From Streptomyces flaveolus (GTDB lineage Bacteria > Actinomycetota > Actinomycetes > Streptomycetales > Streptomycetaceae), in contig NZ_JNWV01000034.1 of NCBI RefSeq assembly GCF_000716535.1, positions 39,508 to 103,507 of the forward strand: DNA of 64,000 bases, written 5' to 3'. Below the pieces are notes generated by a model. That model saw only the letters and a program-made list of their open reading frames with translations, did no database searches and had not been told where the DNA came from. Both the position numbers and the translations under genes were made by a program. Position 1 is the stretch's first letter, and the number at the start of each line of letters is the position of its first letter. This document shows, one piece after another, positions 34,980-43,389 of the stretch.

Positions 34980-36196
34980 TGGTCCTCCCTGAGGTGCGAC
35001 GGCAGGACGGCGAGCACCCGGAAGCCGCCGTCGGGGCGCGGGCCCGCCTCGATGGTGCCACCCAGCGCGGCGGCCCGCTCCCGCATGCCGGCCAGCCCGT
35101 TCCCACCGCCCCCGGCGTCCGCGCCGGTCGCCGGTCCGTCGTCGTCGATCCGCAGCCGCAGAACGCCGTCGGCGTACGCGAAGCGCACGCGGGCGTGCCG
35201 TGAACCGGAGTGGCGTACGACGTTGGTGAGGGCCTCCTGCACGATGCGGAAGGCGGCCAGGTCGGCGCCGGGCGGCAACCTGGGTGGCTCGCCCTCGGTC
35301 TCGACGGTCAGGCCGGCCGCCGCGGCCTGTTCCACCAGTTCCGGCAGCCGGTCCAGACCGGGCGCGGGGGCGCGCGGCGCGGCACCCGGGGCGCGCAGGG
35401 TGCCGAGGACCTGGCGCACCTCGCCGAGCGCCTCCTTGCTGGCGGACTTGATGGTGGTGAGCGCGGCCCGCGCCTGCTCGGGGTCGCTGTCCAGCAGCGC
35501 GAGTCCCATGCTCGCCTGGACGTTGATGACGGAGATGCTGTGCGCGAGGACGTCGTGCAGCTCGCGGGCGATGCGCAGCCGCTCCTCGTCCGCGCGCCGC
35601 CGCGCCGCCTCCGCGCGGTCCGCGCGTTCCCGTGCCCACTGTTCGCGCCGGACCCGGGCCAGCTCGGCGAGGGCGACGACGGCCAGCACCCAGGTGGCGA
35701 CGACGATCTCCTGGCCGATGCCCGCGCCACGGTCCCCCGCGGGCGGGAGCCATCGGTACAGCCAGAGCGCGACCAGGACGTGTCCCGCCCACAGCAGCGC
35801 GACGGCCGCCCAGGCCGCCCGCCGGTGCCCGGCGACGACCGCGCCGAAACAGCCGACCGCCACGGTGAGGAACACCGGTCCGTACGGATAGCCGAGGGCC
35901 AGATAGGCCAGGGCCGCGGTGGCCGTGCCGAACGCCACGGCCACCGGGTGGCGGTGCCGCCACAGCAACAGGGCCGAGGCGACGAGCAGCAGCACGCGCG
36001 CGTAGCCGTCGAGCTGCACCCGGTCCGGCTGGCCGTGCGCGGCGAAGTTGCTGCCGACCAGCACGAACGCGGTGATCAGCACGGTGGAACGCCACGGCGG
36101 GCGGGCGCGGTGCGCCTCGGTGTCGTCGGTGCGGTTCCACCCCGGCGGCCCGTACCGCCACCAGTGCGACGGACCGCCGCCGTGCTGCTCGTCCAT
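34976..36196 (-). CDS. NarL-type (HPK7) sensor histidine kinase
   Basis: A 406-residue kinase. Several membrane helices occupy residues ~35-160, with short loops and no large extracellular sensor. The HisKA_3 motif RIARELHDVLAHSISVINVQ carries the phospho-His, followed by an HATPase domain with EALTNVVRHSG (N-box), IDDDGP and GNGLAGMRERA. It probably senses a membrane stress or signal in or near the bilayer. ATG 36196 chosen; GTG 36205 is in frame just upstream. Operon with the response regulator. Confidence 0.93.
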   Translation of the reverse strand: MDEQHGGGPSHWWRYGPPGWNRTDDTEAHRARPPWRSTVLITAFVLVGSNFAAHGQPDRVQLDGYARVLLLVASALLLWRHRHPVAVAFGTATAALAYLALGYPYGPVFLTVAVGCFGAVVAGHRRAAWAAVALLWAGHVLVALWLYRWLPPAGDRGAGIGQEIVVATWVLAVVALAELARVRREQWARERADRAEAARRRADEERLRIARELHDVLAHSISVINVQASMGLALLDSDPEQARAALTTIKSASKEALGEVRQVLGTLRAPGAAPRAPAPGLDRLPELVEQAAAAGLTVETEGEPPRLPPGADLAAFRIVQEALTNVVRHSGSRHARVRFAYADGVLRLRIDDDGPATGADAGGGGNGLAGMRERAAALGGTIEAGPRPDGGFRVLAVLPSHLREDQ

Positions 36197-36255
36197 GCGG
36201 GCCACGCTAGACGCCGACCCGCCGGGACGACGTCAGCCGGGCGAGGTGATCACAG

Positions 36256-36273
36256 GTACTCCCGGGGGAGTAC
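36256..36273. promoter_or_regulatory. Operator-like palindrome upstream of the kinase gene
   Basis: GTACTCCC-GG-GGGAGTAC, perfect 8-bp arms with a 2-base spacer, 60-77 bp before the kinase start. The position fits autoregulation by the partner LuxR-type response regulator. The 243-bp gap holds no gene. Confidence 0.65.
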
Positions 36274-36448
36274 GCGGCTCAGGGCACCGGGGCTGAAGCG
36301 GCTCGCGGGGGTGCCGCCGGGCGGGACTCCGCGTCCCGGACAGCGGCGTCGGGGCGAGCCGGACGCCCGGCCGGCACCGGGCCGTCGGCCGGGCGCCCGC
36401 GTCGGCGCGCGCACCGGCTCGGCCCCGACCGGTGGTGCTCCCCGGGCG

Positions 36449-36862
36449 TCAGGTGACGTCCTCGCAGGGCAGCCCCACGGAGCTGTACCTGCCGTTGTCC
36501 AGCTCCCAGCCCTCGGCGCAGGTCTGCCCGGTCCCCCGCCCCTTCCCCGCGACGCCGGGATAGGCGCTGTCCTTGCCTTCCACCCGCATGCCGGGGCCCC
36601 ACACGTTGATGTGGCCGTAGAACCGGTTGGAACCGCTGTAGTAGCCGCTCGTCGTGTAGCCGGACGCGTTGCCGACGACGTTGATGCAGACCTTGTGATT
36701 GCATCCGTGGGCGTCCCTGTGCCCAGGGGTCTTGCTCACCCGGAGGCACACGTCCCGCGCGCACTTCCAGGCCGCGCTTTCGTGGGCCGTCTCGGCCGCG
36801 CCGGCACTCGCGCTTGCCGTGATCAGAGCGAATGCCGCTGCCGCGACGAGCAGAGAACGCAT
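36449..36862 (-). CDS. Secreted small Cys-containing protein, unknown
   Basis: A 137-residue precursor with a Sec signal peptide (RSLLVAAAAFALITASASAG, cleavage near AAE). The mature ~110 residues contain six Cys in the order WKCARDVC, GCNHKVC, TCAEGWE, LPCED, probably three disulfides, with many Gly/Tyr/Ser and Asn in GNASGYTTSGYYSGSNRFYG. I do not recognise the family. It could be a secreted structural or interaction protein. Convergent with no gene; the TetR gene lies 3' on its upstream side. Confidence 0.8.
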   Translation of the reverse strand: MRSLLVAAAAFALITASASAGAAETAHESAAWKCARDVCLRVSKTPGHRDAHGCNHKVCINVVGNASGYTTSGYYSGSNRFYGHINVWGPGMRVEGKDSAYPGVAGKGRGTGQTCAEGWELDNGRYSSVGLPCEDVT

Positions 36863-36977
36863 GGAACCTTCTGTGTGAACGGCTCAGAGAGCACCCTCGT
36901 GCTCAGTTAAGCCACAGCCGTGGCCCGCCCAGCAGGAGATTCGCCGCCAAACCACCCCGAAGGGGGCAACACCGCAC

Positions 36978-37670
36978 TCATCCCCGCCCGAGCCCCACCC
37001 CCTCCGCGAGTCGGCCGGCCGCGTGGCGGAAGAACGTCTCCCGGTCCTCCACCACCCGGTGGAACTGGCCGAACAGTTCGAAGCCGATCAGCCCGAACAG
37101 CTCGGCCCAGGCCGCCACCAGCGCCACCGCGGCCTCCGGCGGCAGGTCGGCGGCGAAGTCGGCGACCATGCGCGCGCCCTCGGGGCGCAGCTCGGCGGGG
37201 AGGGAGAGCGCGGAGAGGCCCGGCCCCTCGTGGGCGTCCCGCACGATGCCGATGAAGACCATGCCGACGCGGGCCGCGGCCGGGACGGTGGTCTCGGGGG
37301 CGGAGTAGCCGGGCACGGGCGAGCCGTAGATCAGCGCGTACTCGTGCGGATGGGTCAGCGCCCAGTCGCGCACCGCCGCGCACACGGCGACCCAGCGGTC
37401 CGGCGGCGGGGCGTCGGCCGCGGCGTCCCGGGCCCGCTCGGCCGCCTCGCCGACGGAGTCGTAGGCGTCGATGATCAGGGCGGTCAGCAGGTCGTCCCGG
37501 CTGGGGAAGTAGCGGTACAGGGCCGACGAGACCATGCCCAGCTCGCGGGCCACGGCCCGCAGGGAGAGCTTGGCCGCGCCCTCCGCCGCGAGCTGTCTGC
37601 GCGCCGCCTCCTTGATGGCCGCCGTGACTTCCTGCCTGGCCCGTGCGCGGGCACCCTGTGCGGTGGTCAT
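36978..37670 (-). CDS. TetR-family regulator
   Basis: A 230-residue TetR protein: REVTAAIKEAARRQLAAEGA, then HTH LRAVARELGMVSSALYRYFP and SRDDLLTALIIDAYDSVGEA. The C-terminal domain contains RDWALTHPHEYALIYGSPVP and HRVVEDRETFFRHA, as in the WHG-type TetR subgroup. ATG 37670. It is divergent from a deazaflavin-dependent enzyme gene with two AGAGCA/TGCTCT-type inverted repeats in the gap. Confidence 0.92.
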   Translation of the reverse strand: MTTAQGARARARQEVTAAIKEAARRQLAAEGAAKLSLRAVARELGMVSSALYRYFPSRDDLLTALIIDAYDSVGEAAERARDAAADAPPPDRWVAVCAAVRDWALTHPHEYALIYGSPVPGYSAPETTVPAAARVGMVFIGIVRDAHEGPGLSALSLPAELRPEGARMVADFAADLPPEAAVALVAAWAELFGLIGFELFGQFHRVVEDRETFFRHAAGRLAEGVGLGRG

Positions 37671-37748
37671 GGCAGCAGTCTGCCACGCGGGAGAGCGGTG
37701 CACACAGACGAGATCGGTGCACACAGGAAAGAGCGCCAGACAAAAAAG

Positions 37749-37815
37749 AGAGCACTGCTCTTGCTCTGGAGCGCCTGTTTCCCCCACACTGGAGTCGAAC
37801 GAGAGCACCGCTCTC
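37749..37815. promoter_or_regulatory. Two GAGAGCA-type TetR operator sites
   Basis: AGAGCACTGCTCT at 37749-37761 is an inverted repeat with 6-bp arms around one base, and GAGAGC-ACC-GCTCTC at 37801-37815 is a second site with perfect arms. Both lie between the divergent TetR and the F420-type gene; the second overlaps the region 20 bp before ATG 37835. Confidence 0.7.
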
Positions 37816-37834
37816 TCAAACCGTGGGGGTCACC

Positions 37835-38284
37835 ATGTCGACACACGTCGTCAAGCCGGGCTGGTTCACCGTCAACGTCTTCAACCGGGCCGTGTCCTGG
37901 CTCACCCGGCGCGGCATCAGCATCTGGGGCTCCCGCGTCCTCGCGGTGCGCGGCCGCAAGAGCGGGCAGTGGCGCACCACGCCGGTCAACCTGCTGACGG
38001 TGGACGGGCAGCAGTACCTGGTCGCGCCGCGCGGTCACGTCCAGTGGACCCGGAACATGCGCGCGGCCGGCGGCGGCGAACTGCGGCTCGGCAAGAACGT
38101 GGACGTCTTCACCGCGACCGAGGTCGCCGACGACGACAAGGTCCCGCTGCTGCGGGCCTACCTCAAGCGCTGGAAGGCGGAGGTCGGGTTGTTCTTCAAC
38201 GGCGTCGGCCCCGACTCCCCGGACGCGGAGCTGCGCCGCATCGCCCCCGACCACCCGGTCTTCCGCGTCACCGTCACGGACTGA
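37835..38284 (+). CDS. Deazaflavin (F420)-dependent nitroreductase-family protein
   Basis: A 149-residue Ddn/PNPOx-like split-barrel protein: LAVRGRKSGQWRTTPVNLLT, then YLVAPRGHVQWTRNMRAAGG. These blocks match the nitroreductase family deazaflavin-dependent oxidoreductases (DUF385), which use F420H2 to reduce quinones or nitro compounds. ATG 37835 is preceded by GGGGGT. Its last 11 bases overlap the convergent flavoprotein gene. Likely repressed by the divergent TetR. Confidence 0.87.
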   Translation: MSTHVVKPGWFTVNVFNRAVSWLTRRGISIWGSRVLAVRGRKSGQWRTTPVNLLTVDGQQYLVAPRGHVQWTRNMRAAGGGELRLGKNVDVFTATEVADDDKVPLLRAYLKRWKAEVGLFFNGVGPDSPDAELRRIAPDHPVFRVTVTD

Positions 38285-39515
38285 CGGGCTCCTCCGCCGG
38301 GGCCGCCTGGCCCCGGTCGAACGCGGCCAGTGCGCGCTGGGCGATCGGGTGGGAGCGGACCAGCTCGCCCAGCGAGGTCGAGCCCTGGGTGATGTCCCGG
38401 AACGCCCGCCAGGCCGGGCGGAACCCGGTGAGGGCCGCGTGGAAGAGGCCGGGGCGCTTCTCGAACACCGCGAGCATCCGCTTGCCGACGCTCATCTCGA
38501 CGCCGAGCCCCGCCTTGATCGCGAACGCGTAGTTCAGGGCCTGGCGGCGGGTGTCGACCGCGTCGTGCGCCTCGGCGATCCGGACCGCCCACTCCCCCGC
38601 CAGCCGGCCCGAGCGCAGCGCGAAGGAGATGCCCTCGCGGGTCCACGGCTCCAGCAGGCCGGCCGCGTCCCCGCAGACCAGCACCCGGCCCCGGGACAGC
38701 GGCGAGTCGTCGGCGCGGCAGCGGGTCAGATGCCCGGAGGAGATGGCGGGCTCGAAGCCGGCGAGGCCCAGCCGGGCGATGAAGTCCTCCAAGTACCGCT
38801 TGGTGGCGGCGCCCTCACCGCGCGCGGAGATCACGCCGACCGTCAGCGTGTCGCCCTTCGGGAAGACCCAGCCGTAACTGCCCGGCATCGGGCCCCAGTC
38901 GATGAGGACCCGGCCCTTCCAGTCCTCGGCGACCGTCTCCGGCACCGGGATCTCCGCCTCCAGGCCGAGGTCGACCTGGTCGAGCTTCACACCGACGTGG
39001 GCTCCTATCCGGCTGGCGCTGCCGTCGGCGCCGACGACCGCGCGGGCCAGCACCGTCTCCCCGCCCTGCAGGACGACGGCGACCGTGCGCCGGTCCGGAA
39101 CCGCCGAGCCGTGCTGCTCGACCCGCTGCACGGTGACGCCCGTACGCAGCTCGGCGCCCGCCTTCTGGGCGTGCTCGACCAGTTGCTGGTCGAACTCGGG
39201 GCGGTTGATCAGCCCGAACAGCATCTGCTTGGAACGGCGGGTGCGGGTGAAGCGGCCGTTGTTCGAGAAGGTGACCGCGTGCACCCGGTCCCGGAAGGGC
39301 AGCTCGAAGCCGGGCGGCAGCGCGTCGCGCGAGGGGCCGATGATCCCGCCGCCGCACGTCTTGTAGCGGGGCAACTCGGCCTTCTCCAGCAACAGCACGC
39401 GCCGTCCCGCGACCGCCGCCGCGTAGGCGGCCGAGGCGCCCGCGGGGCCCGCGCCCACCACGACGACGTCCCAGACCCGCTGCACGTCGTCCGCCGAAGA
39501 GTTCTCGCCGCTCAC
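38274..39515 (-). CDS. Geranylgeranyl reductase family FAD-dependent oxidoreductase
   Basis: A 413-residue flavoprotein. N-terminal dinucleotide loop VVVGAGPAGASAAYAAA, then KTCGGGIIGPSRD with the Cys-Gly-Gly motif, a central GADGSASRIG loop and the FAD-binding GDAAGLLEPWTREGISFALR. This is the geranylgeranyl reductase (GGR/ChlP-like) group that saturates isoprenoid chains such as menaquinone or lipid side chains. Which isoprenoid is reduced is unknown. Convergent overlap with the F420-type gene. Confidence 0.9.
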   Translation of the reverse strand: MSGENSSADDVQRVWDVVVVGAGPAGASAAYAAAVAGRRVLLLEKAELPRYKTCGGGIIGPSRDALPPGFELPFRDRVHAVTFSNNGRFTRTRRSKQMLFGLINRPEFDQQLVEHAQKAGAELRTGVTVQRVEQHGSAVPDRRTVAVVLQGGETVLARAVVGADGSASRIGAHVGVKLDQVDLGLEAEIPVPETVAEDWKGRVLIDWGPMPGSYGWVFPKGDTLTVGVISARGEGAATKRYLEDFIARLGLAGFEPAISSGHLTRCRADDSPLSRGRVLVCGDAAGLLEPWTREGISFALRSGRLAGEWAVRIAEAHDAVDTRRQALNYAFAIKAGLGVEMSVGKRMLAVFEKRPGLFHAALTGFRPAWRAFRDITQGSTSLGELVRSHPIAQRALAAFDRGQAAPAEEPVSP

Positions 39516-39643
39516 GATGGTCTACCGCTCCGATCAAGCCGTTGCCGAGTGTCCTGTCGCATCCTACGGCGGCCGTCCGCGCAGGCCGCTGTGGGAGGAT
39601 CGATCCCACCCCCTACAACGTCGCACCTACGAGGAGCGTGCCC

Positions 39644-40999
39644 ATGCCGTCGAATCCGGTCGCCGAGACCGTCGCCTCGCTGCTGCCCCGGGCGAAGGCG
39701 GAGCTGACCGAACTGGTCGCCTTCAAGTCGGTGGCGGACTTCGCGCAGTTCCCCAAGAGCGAGAGCGACGCCGCCGCCGACTGGATAGCCGACGCGCTGC
39801 GCGCGGAGGGCTTCACGGACGTGGCCCTGCTGGACACCCCGGACGGCACGCGGTCCGTGTACGGCCACCTGGCGGGCCCGGAGGGTGCCAAAACGGTTCT
39901 TCTTTACGCGCACTACGACGTGCAGCCCCCGCTGGACGAGGCGGGCTGGGCGACCCCGCCGTTCGAGCTGACCGAGCGCGACGGCCGCTGGTACGGCCGC
40001 GGGACCGCCGACTGCAAGGGCGGCTTCATCATGCACCTGCTCGCGCTGCGCGCCCTGAAGGCGAACGGCGGCGTCCCGGTGCACGTGAAGATGATCGTCG
40101 AGGGCTCGGAGGAGCAGGGCACGGGCGGCCTGGAGCGGTACGCCGAGCAGCACCCGGAGCTGCTGGCGGCGGACACCATCGTCATCGGCGACGCGGGCAA
40201 CTTCCGGGTGGGCCTGCCGACGGTGACCACCACGCTGCGCGGTATGACCATGCTCCGGGTGCGGATCGACACCCTGGCCGGCAACCTGCACTCGGGCCAG
40301 TTCGGCGGCGCCGCCCCGGACGCGCTGGCCGCGCTGATCCGGGTGCTGGACTCGCTGCGCGCCGAGGACGGCTCGACCACGGTCGACGGCCTGGACGCCA
40401 CGGCCCGGTGGGACGGCCTGGAGTACGCCGAGGAGCAGTTCCGCACGGACGCCAAGGTGCTCGACGGCGTCGGGCTGATCGGTGACGGCTCGGTCGCCGA
40501 CCGCATCTGGGCCCGCCCGGCGGTCACCGTCCTCGGCATCGACTGCCCGCCGGTCGTGGGCGCCACCCCGTCGGTGCAGTCGAGCGCCCGCGCTCTGATC
40601 AGCCTGCGGGTGCCGCCGGGCGTCGACGCGGCGGAGGCCACCAAGCTGCTCCAGGCGCACATCGAGGCGCACACCCCGTGGGGCGCCCGGGTCAGCACCG
40701 AGCAGATCGGCCAGGGCCAGCCGTTCCGCGCCGACACCTCCAGCCCCGCCTACCAGGCGATGGCCGACGCGATGGCGGTGGCCTACCCGGGCGAGACCAT
40801 GCAGCTTGCGGGCCAGGGCGGCTCCATCCCGCTGTGCAACACGCTCGCCGGCCTCTACCCGAACGCGGAGATCCTGCTCATCGGGCTGAGCGAGCCGGAG
40901 GCGCAGATCCACGCGGTCAACGAGAGCGTGTCCCCCGAGGAGCTGGAGCGGCTGTCGGTCGCCGAGGCGCTGTTCCTGCGCAACTACGCGGCGAGCTGA
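39644..40999 (+). CDS. M20-family dipeptidase
   Basis: A 451-residue M20 metallopeptidase. Metal/catalytic blocks seen: LLYAHYDVQPPLD (His, catalytic Asp), YGRGTADCKGGF (bridging Asp), IVEGSEEQGTGG (catalytic Glu-Glu), IVIGDAGNF, and GGSIPLCNTLAG near the C-terminus, with a dimerisation lid domain (NLHSGQFGGAAP). It cleaves dipeptides in the cytoplasm using two zinc ions. ATG 39644 with GAGGAG upstream. Confidence 0.93.
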   Translation: MPSNPVAETVASLLPRAKAELTELVAFKSVADFAQFPKSESDAAADWIADALRAEGFTDVALLDTPDGTRSVYGHLAGPEGAKTVLLYAHYDVQPPLDEAGWATPPFELTERDGRWYGRGTADCKGGFIMHLLALRALKANGGVPVHVKMIVEGSEEQGTGGLERYAEQHPELLAADTIVIGDAGNFRVGLPTVTTTLRGMTMLRVRIDTLAGNLHSGQFGGAAPDALAALIRVLDSLRAEDGSTTVDGLDATARWDGLEYAEEQFRTDAKVLDGVGLIGDGSVADRIWARPAVTVLGIDCPPVVGATPSVQSSARALISLRVPPGVDAAEATKLLQAHIEAHTPWGARVSTEQIGQGQPFRADTSSPAYQAMADAMAVAYPGETMQLAGQGGSIPLCNTLAGLYPNAEILLIGLSEPEAQIHAVNESVSPEELERLSVAEALFLRNYAAS

Positions 41000-41017
41000 A
41001 CCGTTCTGCCCAGGGCA

Positions 41018-41047
41018 GAGGGCCCTCGCCCCCGGACGGGGGCCCTC
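41018..41047. terminator. GC hairpin after the dipeptidase gene
   Basis: GAGGGCCC ... GGGCCCTC with an inner GCCCCC/GGGGGC that can form an alternative stem; begins 18 bp after the M20 stop. Confidence 0.7.
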
Positions 41048-41061
41048 CCTACGGTCGGCGC

Positions 41062-41793
41062 ATGGACGTCATCGAACTGCTGCCCCGGCTGCACCTGTTG
41101 CGTTTCCCGGTCGGCCAGGCCTATCTCTGGCACGACGACGGGGAGTCGACCCTGATCGACGCGGGTCCGGCCGGCTTCGGCCGGCCGATCGCCGACGCGG
41201 TGACCGCGCTGGGACACGCTCCCCGGGACGTACGACGCGTCGTGCTCACCCACTTCCACGGGGACCACGTGGGCGCGGCGGGCGAGTTCGCCGCGCTGAG
41301 CGGGGCCGAGGTGCTGGCGCACCCTCTGGACGCGCCGTTCGTGCGGGGTGAACTGCCGGGCCCGCCGCCGCGGTTCGAGGAGCGGGAACTGCCGATCCAC
41401 GCGGAGGCGGCCCGGCACCTGCCCGAGGGTCCGCCGACGCCCCCGTCGTCCGTCACCGAAGTGGCGGACGGAGACGTACTCGGCTTCGGCGGCGGGGCGC
41501 GGGTGGTGCACGTCCCCGGGCACACGGACGGCAGCATCGCCCTGTTCCTGCCCGCGCACGGCGTGCTCTTCACCGGCGACACGGTGGCGGCGGCACCGGA
41601 CGGGACGCCGATCCCCGGTGTGTTCAACCTGGACCGGACCCAACTGCTCGCCTCTGTCCGGCGCCTGGCGGACCTCGGTGCGGAGGTCGCCTGCTTCGGC
41701 CACGGCGACCCGCTCCTCAGCGGCGCCACCGCCGCGCTCCACTCGATCGCCGGAGCGCCCGGTCAGCCGACCGGCACCCCCGCCTCCAGATAG
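41062..41793 (+). CDS. MBL-fold metallo-hydrolase
   Basis: A 243-residue metallo-beta-lactamase-fold protein. Metal motif THFHGDH (His64, His66, Asp68, His69), later HVPGHTDGS and FTGDTV with further metal ligands, and a C-terminal CFGHGDPL. General glyoxalase II-like hydrolase; substrate unknown. The last ~40 codons lie in the first copy of a 237-bp-period duplication that also contains the end of the convergent NUDIX gene. Confidence 0.9.
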   Translation: MDVIELLPRLHLLRFPVGQAYLWHDDGESTLIDAGPAGFGRPIADAVTALGHAPRDVRRVVLTHFHGDHVGAAGEFAALSGAEVLAHPLDAPFVRGELPGPPPRFEERELPIHAEAARHLPEGPPTPPSSVTEVADGDVLGFGGGARVVHVPGHTDGSIALFLPAHGVLFTGDTVAAAPDGTPIPGVFNLDRTQLLASVRRLADLGAEVACFGHGDPLLSGATAALHSIAGAPGQPTGTPASR

Positions 41794-42119
41794 AGCGCAC
41801 TGCCCCGCTCCCGAGCCCGCAGCGCCCAGCGCAGTCGCTCATAGCGAACCGGCGGCAGCATCACGGCGGCCTCCTGCTCCGTAGCGAACCCGGGACTCCT
41901 CCCCGACGACCTCGGTGCCGAGGTCGCCTGCTTCGGCCACGGCGACCCGCTCCTCAGCGACGCCACCGCCGCGCTCCACTCGATCGTCGCAGCGCCCGGT
42001 CAGCCGACCGGCACCCCCGCCTCCAGATAAAGCGCACTGCCCCGCTCCCGAGCCCGCAGCGCCCAGCGCAGTCGCTCATAGCGAACCGGCGGCAGCATCA
42101 CGGCGGCCTCCTGCTCCGT
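41671..42119. repeat. Tandem duplication, 212-bp copies with 237-bp period
   Basis: Copy 1 is 41671-41882 and copy 2 is 41908-42119, nearly identical over 212 bp (a handful of substitutions), with a 25-bp linker at 41883-41907. Each copy contains the last ~40 codons of the MBL gene on the plus strand and the last ~40 codons of the NUDIX gene on the minus strand. The functional MBL end is in copy 1 and the functional NUDIX end in copy 2, so each gene also has an orphan tail. In the ancestor the two genes overlapped tail-to-tail by about 31 bp. Confidence 0.93.
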
Positions 42120-43043
42120 GACGAACCGCCACGCGCGCAACTCCGGACCGGGCAACAACACCCGGGACGCCTCCCCGGACTCCAGCCGGCCCCCGTCGAA
42201 GAGCAGCCGCAGCCCGCCGAACCCGGGTGGGGCGGGCCGCTCCCAGTCCACGACGAGCAGCCGGGGCACCTCGCGCAGGTGTATCCCGGTCTCCTCGGCG
42301 ACCTCGCGCATCCCGGCGCGGGCCGGCGCCTCGCCCCGCTCCACCACGCCACCGGGGAACTCCCAGCCGGGCTTGTAGGTGGGGTCGACCAGCAGCACCC
42401 GGTCGTGCTCGTCGAAGAGCAGCACACCGGCGGCGAGCGTCTCGGCGGTCGGCTCGGGGGTCTGGACGATGTCGCAGGCGGGTACGGCCCCGCTGCCGAC
42501 GGCGTCGGCGATGCGGACGGCGGTCTCGTACGGGGTGAGGTCGCTGGTGTCGACCGGGTGGGCGTCTGCGGTGAGCCAGGAGGCGAGGGCGGCGCGGTAG
42601 GGCTCGATGTGGTCGTACGACCACTGCCGCGTGCGTATCTCCCCGTCGGGCATGTCGGGTGGCGTCTCCCGCCCGGCTATTCGCTCGCGCAGGATCGTTT
42701 CGGCCGGGGCGAGCAGCACATGGTGCACGGCGATCCGGCGGGCGGCGAGACCGCCGAAGATCTCGTCCCGGTACTCCTGGCGGAGCAGGGTCATGGGCAC
42801 CACGAGGGTGCCGCCCAGCTCGGCGAGCATCGCGGCGGCGGTGTCGACCACCAGCCGGCGCCAGATCGGCAGGTCCTGGAAGTCGCCGGCCTCCGCGAGA
42901 CGCTTGGGCGGCAGCAGGTGCGTGAGCGCCCCGCCGATGACCTCGGGGTCGAAGAGCGTGCTGTTCGGGATCAGTTCGATCAGTTCGCCTGCCGTGGTGG
43001 TCTTCCCCGCACCGAACGCGCCGTTGATCCAGACGACGGTCAC
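42000..43043 (-). CDS. P-loop kinase-like / NUDIX hydrolase fusion
   Basis: A 347-residue protein with two domains. The N-terminal ~185 residues are an AAA33/chloramphenicol-kinase or zeta-like P-loop domain with Walker A GAFGAGKT at residues 8-15. The C-terminal part is a NUDIX hydrolase whose box (G-x5-E-x7-REVAEETGI) spans residues ~232-254, with Gly232 in FPGGVV. NUDIX enzymes hydrolyse nucleoside diphosphates linked to X; the P-loop half may phosphorylate or bind a related nucleotide. GTG 43043 is preceded by GGAGGGGGAG. The 3' end lies in a tandem duplication. Confidence 0.88.
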   Translation of the reverse strand: MTVVWINGAFGAGKTTTAGELIELIPNSTLFDPEVIGGALTHLLPPKRLAEAGDFQDLPIWRRLVVDTAAAMLAELGGTLVVPMTLLRQEYRDEIFGGLAARRIAVHHVLLAPAETILRERIAGRETPPDMPDGEIRTRQWSYDHIEPYRAALASWLTADAHPVDTSDLTPYETAVRIADAVGSGAVPACDIVQTPEPTAETLAAGVLLFDEHDRVLLVDPTYKPGWEFPGGVVERGEAPARAGMREVAEETGIHLREVPRLLVVDWERPAPPGFGGLRLLFDGGRLESGEASRVLLPGPELRAWRFVTEQEAAVMLPPVRYERLRWALRARERGSALYLEAGVPVG

Positions 43044-43141
43044 GGACTCCCCCTCCTGTGTCAGCCCCCTGAGGCTTGCCCGCTCCACCCTGCCACGGAA
43101 ACCCCCTCCCGTTGAGGGCGCCTGTCCGCGCGCACACGGGA

Positions 43142-43175
43142 GTGCCGGTGCCCCCTGCGGCGGGGACACCGGCAC
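43142..43175. terminator. Hairpin downstream of the small secreted protein gene
   Basis: GTGCCGGTG / CACCGGCAC arms of 9 bp, extended inward by CCCC/GGGG with a one-base bulge, 22 bp beyond the minus-strand stop at 43198. Confidence 0.75.
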
Positions 43176-43197
43176 GCACGCCGTACGCCGTCGGGGG

Positions 43198-43389
43198 TTA
43201 CTCGTGTCCGAGGGCACCGTGGTCGACGTCCAGGCTGTCCTGGGCGACGAGGTGACCGGCCGTGTCGAGGGTGTCCGAGACGTTGAGGTCACCGAGGGTT
43301 CCCTCGTCCGCCGCGTGCGACGGGGTGACGGCGGCCACCACGAATCCGGCGGCGAGGGTGGCGATGGCGAGCATGCTGCGCTTCTTCAT
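43198..43389 (-). CDS. Small secreted peptide
   Basis: A 63-residue precursor: KKRSMLAIATLAAGFVVAAV then THSA-like cleavage region ending SHA, and a ~37-residue acidic mature part (DEGTLGDLNVSDTLDTAGHL, then DVDHGALGHE) without Cys. Streptomyces make many such short exported peptides of unknown role. Start ATG 43389; no strong ribosome binding site. A hairpin terminator follows the stop. Confidence 0.65.
   Translation of the reverse strand: MKKRSMLAIATLAAGFVVAAVTPSHAADEGTLGDLNVSDTLDTAGHLVAQDSLDVDHGALGHE

Noticed and set aside
41763..41966. Short minus-strand frame ending like the NUDIX protein
   Set aside because: It is the orphan tail in the first copy of the tandem duplication, not a gene.
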